Assembly: GCA_020310875.1 (NCBI GenBank)
Contig: CM035417.1
Span: 106,930,279-106,994,278, forward strand
Length of the DNA stretch: 64,000 nt
Direction of reading: 5' to 3'
Origin: Ceratopteris richardii
Taxonomy: Eukaryota; Streptophyta; Polypodiopsida; Polypodiales; Pteridaceae
Shown here: positions 10,417-22,694 of the stretch, one piece after another
How the letters are laid out: each line of letters begins with the position of its first letter
How positions within the stretch are numbered: the stretch's first letter is position 1
Notes under the pieces: generated by a model
The model's input: only the letters and a program-made list of their open reading frames with translations
What the model was told of the DNA's origin: nothing
Database searches by the model: none
Translations under genes and position numbers: made by a program

Positions 10417-12133
10417 ATGGGAGATTCTCTTCAGATAGAGAAACTGGATAGAGATCACTATCCAGCATGGTCAATGAGGATGGAAGCTCATCTTATGAGC
10501 AAAGACTTGATAGGTTATATTACAGATGAAGAAGAAAAGCCTCAGTTTAGAGATCCTAGTGTTCCAACTCGGGATGACTTGTCAGATTTAAAGACTTGGA
10601 TGAAGAAAGATGCTCAAGCCAGAAGCATTATCTACATGGGAGTTAATGACTACTTGCTACCTCACATTAGAGGTCTTGAAAGTGAAAGTGATATATGGAA
10701 TGCTTTGGAGGAGCATTTCCAAAACACCAAAAGTCAAGGAAGGCATCCTTGTGGGTAGAGTTTACCACATTCAAGAAGAAGGCCTCTCAATCCATCTCAG
10801 ATTATGTAACAAGGATGAAAGACATTGCAGATGCATTAGGAGCAGTTGATAAATATATTGAGGAGGATAAATTGGTAAGGCAAATCCTCACAGGTTTGAG
10901 AGGTGATGACAAATGGAAGCCATTCATTTTTTCTACTGAATTATCACTAGATCATTTTAATCCTGATTTAAATCAATTGCTAGGACACATGCTAACCTTT
11001 GAGCAGGATGTCAAAGGTGAAAGTGATAAAAGTGCATGTCAAGCAATGTATTCAAAGGATAAGAAGAAGAATAGCAAAGGGAAGCAACAAGCAAAAGAAG
11101 ATGAAGGTACAACTAGCCAAGCTAACTTCCTAAAAGGAAGAGGAGGTGGCAAAGGTAGAGGAAGAGGCAGAAGTAATAAAGATGGAGTCAAAGCTTGTTG
11201 GATTTGTGGTAAGAAAAATCACTCAGCTCATGATTGTTGGCATAATACTCAGAATAATGGTGGATATAATCAGAACTTTAATTCAAGAGGAAGAGGTGGC
11301 AGCAATCAAAGAGGTAATTTCAGAGCTAGAGGTAGTAGAGGCTACTTTGGAAGAAATGCAGGTAGAGGATTCCAAAACCAACAATACGACAATACCTACT
11401 ATAATTATGCTTCAGATAAGAAGGAGGACTCAACATTGATAATGAATGCAACTTGTGAAAGGCAAAGTGAAGATCAAAGAGTCTTCTACATTGAATCAGG
11501 GTGTAGCAATCACCTGAGTGGCAACATAGCTTTGATGACTGATTGGAGAATAAGGTAACTAATCATGTAGTTCAAACAGGTGATAATACAAAGCACAATG
11601 TGAAGTCAATTGGATCAGTGAAGGCCAAGGATGGAAGTACTCTCTTGAGTAAGGTTTTGTATGTTCCTACAACTCCAAAGAATCTGATAAGTGTAGGAAA
11701 AATTGTTGAAAAAGGTTATGAAGTTAGGTTCACTAATGAAGGAGTTTTTGTGGAAGACCCTAGCAATGGGTATAAACAAGTTGTTTCAGGAAAGAAAGAA
11801 GGAAGATTGTTCACATTGAAGATTCAAGGCAACATTGGTCATGCCTTGTTCACCTATGGAGGACATAAGATCTCTGAGTTAGATCTTTGGCACAAAAGGC
11901 TTGGACATTTCAATGAAAGAGGTATTAAAGATATGGTTAACAATGGTTCAATGCTTGGATTGCCTAATGTTGCAGGTCAACATATGACATATAGATGTGA
12001 GACATGTCAATTAGGTAAGTCTCATAAGCAATCTTATTCCAAGCATGGTTTTATGTATTCAGAGAAGCTTGAACTGGTACACACAGATGTATGGGGACCA
12101 TCAAAGGATTTCAGTATCAATGGTTCAAGGTAT
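10417..12133 (+). pseudogene. Copia-B gag, protease and start of integrase (two frameshifts)
   Basis: The ATG at 10417 opens a UBN2-type gag in the same family as copia-A. The frame shifts near 10735 and continues through gag and a CCHC knuckle (CWICGKKNHSAHDC, about 11200) to the protease. There the active-site Asp-Ser-Gly reads ESG (FYIESGCSNHLSG), a further lesion. A second shift near 11545 leads into the frame with GAG-pre-integrase (LWHKRLGHF) and integrase (VHTDVWGPSKDF..GSRY). The coding sequence breaks at 12133, where gypsy-2 inserted, and resumes after it at 21708 with YVIYVDDATRW. Confidence 0.93.
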
Positions 12134-12220
12134 TGTTAGTCAGCCGCCGGAGTGGGACAAATGTAATGACTGCCAGATGTAACAGAGTTTTCAAAATACG
12201 CGCGAAAAGTTGGTACACAG
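12134..12220 (+). repeat. Gypsy-2 5' LTR, first 87 bp
   Basis: Matches the first bases of the 3' LTR at 20855 (TGTTAGTC.GCC...AAAAGTTGGTAC) up to the inversion breakpoint. The continuation of the LTR is found in reverse at 15065 downwards. Confidence 0.88.
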
Positions 12221-12221
12221 G

Positions 12222-14148
12222 TGTCTACGGTTGGTAATGTATTTGCTGCTGATGATGTTCCTGCTGCTAACTCCCTTTGTTGTGTTCCTTCCTTTGTTAA
12301 CGATGGTTGGGTTACCGGAATAGGCTCTGGGAAGATTGGTGGTTCTGCTGTGGTCCATTGACTAGCCTTGTTGTACATTCTGTGTTGTTCACGTATCCTT
12401 GGTTCAAATATTTCTGCTGCCGGTTGTAGTTGTTTACCGGAACGGGTCTGGATTGCAGCAGCTTGTGTCTCCACCGGTGTGATTTTTACCATGTTGGCCA
12501 TTGGATTTTGACGTTCCTTCTTCCTTTGATCATACGCAACTGCATCCTTGCAAAATCTCCTAATATGTCCGAATTCGCCACAAAAATGGCAGCGTGGTGG
12601 TGGTAAATTGGGATTTTCCGGTGGTGGTCCGTTCTGCCAGCGGTTTGCATTATAGTTGTTATTCCTCTGTCCTCGGTAATTTCGATATCCTAGTTGCTGG
12701 TTGTTTCTCATTTGTGGAGGCACATAGTGGTTGGCTGGCTGCCCTTGTTCCTGGATAATTGCATTGACAGTCGTTGTTCCCTGTACTCTAGCGTTGTATG
12801 CGCAGTTTTCGGTGGTGTGTCCGGCAATGTTGCAGATAGCACAGAATGTCTGATTAAGTGCACAATTGGCACTAGTATGTCCTGAATTTTTGCATGTGAT
12901 GCAGTATACTTGTCTGGTCATATCTTCGGCAACATTTTTGTTCGTTTTTACCCACTCCAAATCTTCTGTAAATCCACCGACTTTGTTTTCCAGTTGCAGA
13001 GTCATTGCAATGACTGCATCGAGTGTCATAGCTCCGACACATCTTATGATCATGATCTGCTTAAGTTGTGGAGTTAAGCCATTGATGAACCACTGAGTGA
13101 TAACGTCATCTGGTAAGTTAGCATGGGCCGGTGGTAGCTGCCTTAAGTATGTTCTGAAGAGGGTAGCATACTCTTGTACGGTTTGATTTGCCTTCTGTCT
13201 GTTATTCTGCAGATAGTCAAAAATTTCGGCTGGATTCTTTTTTAGCCTGAATCGCTGCAGAAAAGCATCTCGTACTGCTTCGTAGGTGCCGAAATGATTA
13301 ATATCATATTCTGTAAGCCATCTGGCTGCTTCATTGACAAGTGTAGATTGGAAGACAATGGCTTTGTAGGATTGATCCGGTGGATGGTTGAGAACTGCGT
13401 AGCTTATCTCGAAAGTGCGTATGTGAGCATCCGGATCATCTCCTGGGAATCCCCCAAACTTCGTGTACGTCACTCCTATAGGAGTCGGCTTGGGTGGACA
13501 TAAATGTTGTTGTTCGTTCATCGTGAGTGTATTATACCTTCCTTCTGTATCTCGGGGCTGAATATCTGAACTACCGGAATCTGTATCGTCGGATGGCGTA
13601 CTTTCCGGTGCGATGATCTTGCTTAATATGCTTCGAATCTCTGTTTTGAATAGCTTTCCTTCCTTCTTGATGTCCAGTGTATGGGAACTCGCTTCTAAGT
13701 GCGGTGGTTGGGCTGAAGATTTACCAGAAGATGCTTAACCGTCACCGAAAAACTATGATTCTCTTACCGAAATATCACCGAAATGAACCAAAATTGTGCC
13801 CGAATACGGCGTTTTTTTGCCTTCGCCGATTTCTTTGACTAGAGTGTTTCTAATCGTAGATGAATCTGAATCTTTTTCCAAGATTATTAAACTAGTTTCC
13901 AACTGCGTCTTGGTAGGTTCTGGACTTACTATATCTTCGACAGACTGTGCCGAAATAGTACCGAAATGTACTAGAGGCGTAACACGTTCCACCGGAATAT
14001 GACCGGAATCAGTTCTAACGTTCTTAACTTTCTTGACAACTGGGCCAGACTTAGTTGTACTTTTACCTTCCAGATTTGTCTTTAGGACATTAAGTACTCC
14101 AGGCTGATGGTTCTTGGGATACGTTTCACCGGATCGAGTAACCGGCAT
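12222..14148 (-). pseudogene. Gypsy-2 gag (inverted with its segment)
   Basis: The start ATG at 14148 gives MPVTRSGETYPKNHQ, matching gypsy-1 MPITRSGEKYPKNHQ. The frame has stop codons near 13753 and 13737, then runs open from before MNEQQHL (13521) to the breakpoint. The retrotransposon gag core (GFPGDDPDAHIRTFEISYA) is followed by three zinc knuckles: CITCKNSGHTSANC, CAICNIAGHTTENC and CHFCGEFGHIRRFC. The last residues before the frame's end (from about 12250) are a spurious read into the LTR fragment. The gag is separated from its pol by the inversion, so it cannot be expressed as a gag-pol fusion. Confidence 0.9.
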
Positions 14149-14283
14149 GTATCATTTTTTGTACTAATCGCGTAGTATTACTAACGAAACAGTTTGCAAC
14201 AATCTGGTTCTGTTGCTACTTCCAATCGAACGATAATCTGGATGTGCGATTCTAACAAACGACTGGAAATCTTGATGCCACCT

Positions 14284-14302
14284 TCCCACAGACGGGGCCA
14301 AA
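14284..14302 (-). other. Gypsy-2 primer-binding site (inverted)
   Basis: On the minus strand the LTR end ...CATTTAACA is followed by TTTGGCCCCGTCTGTGGGA. This has the TGG start and layout of a gypsy primer site, but it differs from that of gypsy-1 (TTTGGCGATCCTGCTGGGG). The tRNA was not identified. Confidence 0.7.
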
Positions 14303-15065
14303 TGTTAAATGTAAAATAGTGTTTCACCGTAAATTGTGTTAAACTTTCAGTATCATTACCGAAAGGCATGACCAGACTAACATGGGTTCTTGGGAGTGGT
14401 AGGGGTCTGTTAGACAGAGGCCCTGTACTTATTTCCCAAATCTTTGTTACAACATCAAAAACATGAATGCGCGTCTTAGCTCAGTTACTAGCATTTAACT
14501 AGACAATACTTGATTTCTATATTCCTGCGTACCGAACTTCTCCAGACTAACCTGCTATTGGAACAGAGCAGTAGTCTGAGCTACAGACTCAACGGTAGCA
14601 ATCAACCAGAGAAACACTTTAACCGACAGATTCGTTCGTCATAACACTTTACAGCGATCTCAAATAAAAGTTCACGTTTACCAAAATTACTAGTTCGTCC
14701 TCGTCACCGACTGCAATCAGTTCAGTAAAACAAACAGAACATACTCCACAGTGCATCAAGTTGTCAAATCAACTCAGTCGGTAATATAACTACTCAACAC
14801 GATTGAGAGTACGAAAATAACTGAAGAACACACAGCAATACCATACGATGATAGTACTCAGACACGCAATTCGTCACTCAAACACTCGTTACAGTGAACT
14901 TCAGGGTAAACAGATGATGCAGAACTCGACACTAACAATACTCAGAACTTCACAATAGTGTAAACAATACTCTGACAAATAATTAGGCGAACAATCTGGC
15001 AATTCCAGAAAAGACGTCTCTCTGACCATTCTCCTTACATTGCTTTATATAGAATTTACAAGATG
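14303..15065 (-). repeat. Gypsy-2 5' LTR, remaining part (inverted)
   Basis: Reverse complement of the LTR from its base 88 to the end (763 bp). Together with 12134-12220 it makes about 850 bp, against 849 bp for the 3' LTR. Confidence 0.9.
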
Positions 15066-18000
15066 CTACCTCCGCATCAGCAGAGGCATCAACTTCAACA
15101 TCAGTAGAGCCTGTCAATCAATCTCAACAGGCTTGGGAAATCCTATCTAAGGCATCTATCACTCTGCCTCTGGGCCAACTACTGGCATTAGTACCTGGAA
15201 TTCGCCAACAGTTCCAACAACAGTTCAGTCCGGTGCCTTCTTGTATTCCAGCGACAGCAGCAGTTCAACCGGAACCTGATTCTACGGTCGATCATTCAGT
15301 CGCATTGATTACAGTATGGTATAAGAATCATAGGATTACGCAGGTATTAATTGATGGAGGCTCTGGTGTTAACATTGTGACTGCGGCATTATGCAAAAGG
15401 TTAGGATGGACCGAAATCGAACCAGTTCAATTTTTTGTCAGAATGGCAGATCAATCAAGAGTCCATCCCGTAGGACTTGTGCGGAATGTACCCATCACTT
15501 TGCAAGGTACGACCTTTAAAATGACCTTTGTTATACTAGATCTGCCGGAATCCACTTTGGATTACAACCTTCTTTTCGGTCGACCTTGGCTGAAGCATGC
15601 GAAGGTAATACAGGACTGGTCTGCATAAGAGCTTACGTTTAAAGATGCCAATCGTAGGTATGTGGTAAAATTAGATGCTATGCAACCTTGCGAGCTACAC
15701 GCTAGACCATATTTTGCTGAACCAGTCCATATGCTAGATGGATTGTCAGATGCTGAAGAAGAAGAGTTTCTGAAGAGTAACGCTGATTTAATTTCCTTAG
15801 GGACTATTGATCTACAGTCCGTTGTAGATAATTGGAATGCTTCAGTCTGTACAGTAATACCCATCACAGAAGAGGCTAAGAAGGAAGACACTGTTTCGAC
15901 ACATGACGATGAACTGCAACAATTTCTTAAGCCAACAGACAACACAGAGAAACATCAACAGTTCTATGTCCCCGAAGATCAGCTGATCACTTACAATTTA
16001 GGAGATGAAGATCATCCGCGTCCTGTGAAGATAAAGCAAAACTTACCGGAAACATTTCAAGCAGGTTTGATCCAGCTACTCCGAGAATTCACTGACATCT
16101 TTGCATGGGACTACAAAGACATGAAAGGATTGGACCCCCGCATCTACCAGCACAGAGTCATGCTGAAGCCAGAAGCAAGACCGATAAAGCAAACTAGCTA
16201 CCAGATGAATCCCCATTATGCATCTCAGGTAAAGGCAGAACTTGATAGGTTATTAAAAGTCGGATTCATCGTGCCAGTAGAGCATGCTGAATGGATCTCT
16301 CCGATTGTGATTGTGCCAAAGAAAAACAAGCAATTGAGAATCTGTGTAGATTACCGGAAATTAAATGCAGCAACCGTACCGGATCCCTTTCCAATTCCCT
16401 TTTTGGATACCATGCTTGATAGAGTAGTAGGCCACGAGATGTATTCAGTCCTAGATGGATACAGTGGCGACAACCAAGTGAGAATGGCCGAAGAAGATAT
16501 ACCAAAAACTGCATTTATTACCAACTGGGGTGTCTTTGCTTGTACGGTAATGTGGTTTGGATTGAGAAACGCACCAAGCACATTTCAAAGATGTATGCAG
16601 GAGATATTTTCTCCTTATCTCACTTCATTTATGCAAGTATATCTCGATGATTTTTCAATTTTTGGTAAGATGATAGCACACCTGTTCCATTTACGGTGCT
16701 GCTTTCAGAAATGCAGAGAGTATAGACTCTGCTTGAACCCAAACAAATCTGTATTTGCGGTTTCATGTGGCAAGTTACTTGGCCACATTGTATCTGCACA
16801 AGGTATCCAAGTAGATCTAGATAAAATTTCGGCAGTACTAGAAGCTCCGATGCCCGCTACTCTGAAAGAAGTTATGCGCTTTATGGGCCAAGTACGGTGG
16901 CATGGAAGACACTTACGGTGGCTTGCTCATTTGGCAATACCCCTGAACAAGCTAATCACCAAGACACCTCGACAATTTGAATGGACTCAGGAATGCCAGA
17001 TAGCATTTGATCGTTTAAAGCATTTATTAACACAAGTTCCTATCTTACAACCGCCGGACTGGGATCACCCATTTCATGTATTTGTCGATGCTTCAGATAT
17101 AACAATAGGAAGTGTGTTGATGCAACAAATTGATAAATGGTTCAGACTAGTGTATTATGCAAGTCAAAGATTAGCCCCTGCTGAAAAGAATTGCTCTGTA
17201 ACAGAAAGAGAATGTCTAGGGCTAGTATATTCTGTCAAGAAATTCAGACATTACTTGCTAGGCCATAAATTCACATTTCATGTAGATCATGCTCCACTTG
17301 TCTATCTAGTTCGGCAACAACATCTAGGTGGTCGATTAGCGCGATGGGTCTTACTCTTGCAGGAATTTGACTACGAAGTCATTTACCGACCAGGCAGCTC
17401 ACATGTCTTAGCAGATTTCTTATCCCGCTTAGATTCCGGTGAAGCTCCGCTGGGCATAGATGACACGACACCCGCGATTTATGTGACAGAACCAATTAAT
17501 GAAGATTCTGCAGACCCAGCTAACCCATTTTCATATTATGATCAGATCTTGACCTTTCTCACTGATGGTTGCCTTCCATCTCAGACTTCTAGAGCAGTAC
17601 GCAAGAAAATTGCAGTCTTTAGCCGCCGATTTCGGTTAATTGCTGGAGATATTATGTAGATCATACCGGAATCCTACTTCGATGTATTCCACCGCATGAA
17701 GTTAATTCAGTTATTACTTTGGCTCACTCAATTCCTTTCGGTGGCCATTTTGCAGCAGACTTAACTCACCAAAAAATACTGCAGAGTGGTCTCTGGTGGC
17801 CAACGATGTACAGAGATATATTACAGTTTGTCAAACAATGTGATACTTGTCAAAGATCTGGACAACCTTTGCAACGTCATCTTTTTCCTCTGCAACCCAT
17901 CTTACCATTGGAACCTTTCCAGAAGTGGGGTCTAGATTTTATCGGTCCGATTACACCTCCAGTAGTCTCCAGTAACAACCGTTACATACTGACCTGCACA

Positions 18001-18790
18001 GACTATGCAACCAGATGGGCAGAAGCCTGGGCTTTATGGTCTGCTACAGCAGTTGCGGTAGCAAAATGTCTACTAACCGATGTCTTTCCACGTTTTGGCT
18101 TACCACTAGAAATTGTCTCAGATCAAGGCACTCATTTTGTAAACAATTTAATGAAGGCACTTACACAGTCGTTCCAGGTCACACATAAATTTAGTTCTCC
18201 TTATTATCCTCATGCTAATGGATTGGCCGAAAGTACAAACGAATCTCTGCTGAATATCCTTTGAAAATTGATCATGGAATCACTGGAAAGATGGGATCAA
18301 CTGCTACCTGCAGTGTTATGGGCATACCGGACTACATACAAGGTAACAACAGGATTGACACCTTTCAAATTAGCTTATGGCTTAGAAGCAATAGCACCAA
18401 TGGAGATAGTCGTACCAAGTTTACGTGTAGCAATCGCTCAGAAACTTCTACCAAAAGACTCACTGTCATTTCGGTTGGATACACTCAGAGAGTTAGACGA
18501 GCACCGATGGCTCAGTTTTTTAACCATGCACGAAGTCCAACTAAGACACGCAAGGACGCACGATCGAAACTTGAAGACTCCAGTGTTTTCGGTAGAACAG
18601 CTTGTACTTTTCTATAATGCAAAGTCAAAGATCCGCAGGCAAATTCAAATTATGGTGGTTCGGTCCTTACAAGATCTCAGAGCAAATTGGTCCAGCAATT
18701 TTTTGGTTGACTACGTTGACCAAAAATCCACTTCCAAAAGCAATCAACGGTTCGAAGCTGCGGCCGTATCAACACGCTACTAGCCCGCAT
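15066..18790 (+). pseudogene. Gypsy-2 pol: protease, RT, RNase H, integrase
   Basis: The frame opens in the gag-protease linker. The protease has active site LIDGGSG (about 15350). A stop (DWSA*ELTF, 15626) precedes RT with YLDD (about 16640), then RNase H (FVDASDITIGSVLMQ) and the tether (LADFLSRLDSGE). A 4-bp deletion near 17650 shifts the frame before the integrase zinc finger. The integrase core shows SDQGTHF and NGLAEST. A TGA at 18262 and a frameshift near 18628 break the C-terminal GPY/F-like module. RT also has YSGDNQV where gypsy-1 has YSGYNQV. No chromodomain is seen. The protein is not functional. Confidence 0.93.
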
Positions 18791-19116
18791 TAAAAACTTT
18801 CGGCGGTGGACCATATTTTTTTAGTTTTTTTCTTTACTTTTCCTTTAGTTCTTTCTTTTCTTTGTTAATAGACGCGTTTTTGTCATAAGCCGCCCTCCTT
18901 AGTAATCACTAGAGCATGCACGCCAAATTGAAAGCAGTATCATTCCAGCACCGCACAATGATAACCATCACTTCCTACCCCCCCGCACCGTAATGTCTCT
19001 ACTTAATCTCTTCGGTTGCGCCAAAAAACGCTATTGTGTTCTTATGATTGTGCTTGTATTTTCTGTGTTCTGTGTATCCGTGCTCTGTGTTCTGTGTATT
19101 CGTGTTCGCGTGCGCA

Positions 19117-20783
19117 ATGGAAGCGTTGGCAAATTTTGCAGCCTTCCGTAATGGTATCCCTACCGAGGTAGGAGAATACCTACGCACCCGAGGGTTGGCC
19201 AACTTCGCTGAGCTACCTTGGCACTCAGTGGAAGCCCATCCCTTCTTCGTGCAAATCATACCTGCCATTGCCCAATCCCCCATCGCTAAACAACAATGGA
19301 TCTTCCCCTCCCTACCATCTAGAACCGTAATAACCTTCCAAGCCTTTGCCGAAGCCTTCCGCCTTACTCCACAAGGCCGTGAGAATGGCCCAAGCATCCC
19401 CATAGCCAGAATGGTAGAACTTTTTCCCCGCTATTCATCGAACGAATACGCCATCCGCTGCCACCCTGAACCCGAAAGAACTGCACTCCAGTTCTTAGTC
19501 ACCATCTTAAACCTCCAGAAACGCACCTACGGTATATCCCGCCCGGGCGAACAGAAATAGAATCAATTTCGACCGAAAAAGAATCAGAGCAACAAGAAGA
19601 TGAGCAGCAATCTGCTCAAGATTCACTAGACAAGCTACTGAAGGCAGTGGAATCCACAGAAGCCAACAATGCAGAAACGGAACAAACAGACAAGGTAACA
19701 ACCACTGACTCTGCCCTTCCCAACCCACCACCTGTCAACCCCATTCCCCAACCGGAACCACCCCACGGCCCCATCAAGCCCAGTCGCCCCACCGAAACTG
19801 CTGAAACCTCTTCATCCTCCCTCAATTACTCCCCACCAAATTCCCAACAACTCCTCACCGAAACCTCTTCGCAACCTCGCCCTCCTCTGCCACCCCACCC
19901 CATTCCAATCTTTTCTGAATTAGAATCTATGGGTCGCCTCTTGATTAATCTATCCCAACAACTGCCGCAACACCTGAAGCAAGCCACAGACAATGCACGA
20001 GATGAATTCCAACGAAAATTGGAAGTGATGGAGGCAGATATCACCCCCCTCCAGGAAGAGTTACAAGCAGCAAGAGCGGAAAACCATGCACTCCATGAGC
20101 AGATCAAGCAACTACAGGCTACACTCCAAGCACAGGAAGAAAGCTCAAGCCAGCGAGATAAGGCACTGGCTGCAAAAGAAGAATTGCTGATAGCCGTCGA
20201 CGCGGAGATAATAAAGTTAAATCAAACAATCAAAGATACAGAAGTCACAAGAATCGCGCTAGGAAACCTACTAGAAGAAACCAGACTCTAGTTGCAGGAA
20301 GCCATACAGAAGTACCAAGAGCAGCAGAAAGAAGCTAAGCTGGCAGAAGATCAACTACAAAGAACGAAAGAATCTCTCGATGAGGTCAATTCTATACTTA
20401 AACATCAATTACTCAGGGAAGCTAAAAATCAGAAAGACTTAGCGAATGCCCGCAGAGAATGAGATGCATATCACAAAACCATAAAGTTCCAGAATCAACA
20501 GTTTGAAAGACTAGATAATCAGGTACGCAACCAGAAAGACCGAATTAGTGAAATGCAGAAGCAAGTAAGTGAAATAAAGACAGCCAGAGATGCGGCACTA
20601 TCCAATGACTTCTACTTACAGGAGGCCTTTTTGCAAACACAGGCCGAAATTTTACTTACTGAAGCCATCACCCTTAGTTCTGTTAGAGTAGATGCGCAAA
20701 TATTAAAACCAGATACCCTTAAGCAACTATTAGAAACCCTTAAGAAAAAAATAGCCCGTACATTTAGATTAGCCAGGATTTAG
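19117..20783 (+). pseudogene. Gypsy-2 ORF-A homologue (env-position coiled-coil protein), broken
   Basis: The ATG at 19117 gives MEALANFAAFRNGIPTEVGEY, aligning with gypsy-1 ORF-A MESLANYTAFAEGIPAEVRNY. The motif FAELPWHSVEAHPFF is conserved, as is FPSLPSRTVITFQ. At ISRP (about 19540) a deletion removes the end of the N-terminal domain and the acidic region. Homology resumes at DSLDKLLKAVEST, then runs through SLNYSPPNS and a long coiled coil (TPLQEELQAARAENHALHEQI...). In-frame stops lie at about 20289 and 20461. The ending KKKIARTFRLARI matches gypsy-1. No ORF-B follows; the 3' LTR starts 72 bp later. The protein's function is unknown. Confidence 0.85.
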
Positions 20784-20823
20784 AAGGAATCATCGACGAA
20801 CAGTGATTTTGTAATCAAAATAA

Positions 20824-20854
20824 CTTGCGGGTTCGAGTCCACCATGCGTGCCAG
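20824..20854 (+). other. B-box / T-arm-like block before gypsy-2 3' LTR
   Basis: CTTGCGGGTTCGAGTCCACC then ATGCGTGCCAG directly abuts the LTR start TGTTAG. It includes GGTTCGAGTCC, a full match to the RNA polymerase III B-box consensus (tRNA T-loop), and ends near CCA. The same block, one base different, sits at the same place in gypsy-1 (42372-42402). No ordinary polypurine tract is visible there. The T-stem does not pair properly, so this is not an intact tRNA. Confidence 0.6.
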
Positions 20855-21703
20855 TGTTAGTCGGCCATCGAAGTGGGACAAATGTAATGACTGCCGGATG
20901 TAACGGAGTTTTCGAAATACGTGTAAAAAGTTGGTACGCGCATCTTGTAAATTCTATATAAAGCAATGTAAGGAGAATGGTTAGAGAGACGTCTTTTCTG
21001 GAATTGCCAGATTGTTCGCCTAATTATTTGTCAGAGTATTGTTTACACTCTTGTGAAGTTCTGAGTATTGTTAGTGTCGAGTTCTGCATCATCTGTTTAC
21101 CCTGAAGTTCACTGTAACGAGTGTTTGAGTGACGAATTGAGTGTCTGAGTACTATCATCGTATGGTATTGCTGTGTGTTCTTTAGTTATTTTCGTACTCT
21201 CAGTCGTGTTGAGCAGTTATATTACCGACTGAGTTGATTTGACAACTTGATGCACTGTGGAGTATGTTCTGTTTGTTTTACTGAACTGATTGCAGTCAGT
21301 GACGAGGACGAACTAGTAATTTCGGTAAACGTGAACTTTTATTTGAGATCGCTGTAAAGTGTTATGACGAACGAATCTGTCGGTTAAAGTGTTTCTCTGG
21401 TTGATCGCTACCGTTGAGTCTGTAGCTCAGACTACTGCTCTGTTCCAATAGCAGGTTAGTCTGGAGAAGTTCGGTACGTAGGAATATAGAAATCAAGTAT
21501 TGTCTAGTTAAATGCTAGTAACTGAGCTAAGACGCGCATTCATGTTTTTGATGTTGTAACAAAGATTTGGGAAATAAGTACAGGGCCTCTGTCTAACAGA
21601 CCCCTACCACTCCCAAGAACCCACGTTAGTCTGGTCACGCCTTTCGGTAATGATACTGAAAGTTTAACACAGTTTACGGTGAAACACTATTTTACATTTA
21701 ACA
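20855..21703 (+). repeat. Gypsy-2 3' LTR
   Basis: 849 bp from TGTTAGTCGGCC to CATTTAACA, followed by target duplication gtat. It carries the TATA-like ttctatataaagc (about 20953) and the block gggcctctgtctaacagacccctaccactcccaagaaccc, shared almost exactly with the gypsy-1 LTR although the rest of the LTRs differs. Confidence 0.93.
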
Positions 21704-21707
21704 GTAT

Positions 21708-21852
21708 TATGTGATTTATGTTGATGATGCTACCAGATGGATCATTATTTATGTGATCAAAGATAAGTCAGAGGTATTCAATACATTCAAACATTATCAT
21801 GTGTATGCAGATAGAATTACAGGTCAAAAATTGAAAAGACTAAGGTCAGATG
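21708..21852 (+). pseudogene. Copia-B integrase middle part
   Basis: Continues the integrase broken at 12133: YVIYVDDATRWIIIYVI, then RITGQKLKRLRSD, up to just before the second catalytic Asp-Gly-Gly motif. There the copia-C LTR begins (21853). The piece between this point and VPSQLRHKLEPK at 23463 is lost. Confidence 0.9.
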
Positions 21853-22232
21853 TGTTGAGATATCAAGCTCAACATGTGATGATCCAAGATGACACGTACT
21901 AGTTTTTTGTTTCTTTGACATGTATAGTGGTCACGCCGGTATATGTCAGGGATACTTCATTGAGCTTTATTAGATTTATCTACCGAGAGTGATGGCACAT
22001 TTGTTTCTTGCCAGCTCACTCATTCACGGACATTAGGTTTTTTCCTTATGTACTGGTCTTTATATATTGCACTTGTTGTATTCTTGTTTTTAGGTCATTC
22101 TTGTACATTCCTTTTATGTAATAGAAGAAGAAGAAGAAGATCATTCTTCCCTGTCTCAATTTGTGTGTGTGCTTCTCCTTGAGAGTGAGAGTGTGTGTGT
22201 GAGCTCTCTTCCGTATCTCCTTCCTCGTGACA
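21853..22232 (+). repeat. Copia-C 5' LTR
   Basis: 380 bp, starts TGTTGAGATATC and ends CTCGTGACA, followed at once by primer site TGGTATCAGAGCC (22233). It includes a GAA run (about 22125-22140) and CT/GT-rich stretches. The left flank agatg would be its target duplication, but the 3' LTR is missing, so this cannot be confirmed. Confidence 0.85.
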
Positions 22233-22245
22233 TGGTATCAGAGCC
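22233..22245 (+). other. Copia-C primer-binding site
   Basis: TGGTATCAGAGCC immediately follows the LTR. It has the initiator-Met-tRNA type as in the other copia elements here. Confidence 0.88.
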
Positions 22246-22694
22246 AACATGGCTGTAGAGAGCTCGTGGAGAAGGCGACGGTGAAGACTGCGGGACAAGG
22301 CATGGAGAAAACACGATTTCACAAACGACCTCCGTTTGCTACGAAAATCGGCGTGAAGGTAGAAGACCTCAGAATATTTTCGTGAGTTATCCCTTTAGGG
22401 TCAATGGTTTTTGTCAGATCGAAGTTTCGGAGCCATCTTGATCTCTGTTTCGAGCCCGCAAGGTGGGGCCCACAGAAAAACCAGGTCACTTTCAGAAACT
22501 GTAACTTGCGTTGTGTTCAAAAACACTCATATATTGCAGATCCTGAATTTCAAGCGATTCCATGTACTGTTGATACACAAAAACTGTGTTTTTCTGAGAT
22601 TGAACTCTCACGTCATAGTGCGACAGTGTGTTGCGGTGTTGTCAAGCAGAAGTGCTACTTGTAGTGTGTTGCGGTGTTGTGAATTGTTGCAGAA

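Larger units (their letters stand above)
12221..15065 (-). other. Inverted segment inside gypsy-2
   Basis: The 3' LTR reads ...GGTACGCG|CATCTTGTAAATTC. The left half of this join is at 12211-12220, and the right half is the reverse complement of 15065 and downwards. At the other end, the reverse strand of 12221 onward gives the gag C-terminus, whose missing continuation (a Ser/Thr-rich linker, then QQAWEILSKASITLP) starts on the plus strand at 15074. Both joins are thus explained by one in-place flip of about 2.85 kb. The gag join is one base out of frame. Confidence 0.88.
12134..21703 (+). mobile_element. Gypsy-2: decayed Ty3/gypsy element with internal inversion
   Basis: The outer ends are TGTTAGTC...TTTAACA, with 4-bp target duplication gtat (12130-12133 and 21704-21707) inside the copia-B integrase. 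The 5' LTR is split: bases 12134-12220 are in place, and the rest, with primer site and gag, is inverted (12221-15065). Protease through integrase (15066-18790), an ORF-A homologue (19117-20783) and the 3' LTR (20855-21703) are in normal orientation. It is related to gypsy-1 but clearly diverged, and it has no ORF-B. Confidence 0.9.

Noticed and set aside
20824..20854. tRNA gene
   Set aside because: Only the T-loop/B-box part is present. There is no A box, D arm or anticodon arm, and the T stem does not pair. Also rejected at 42372-42402.
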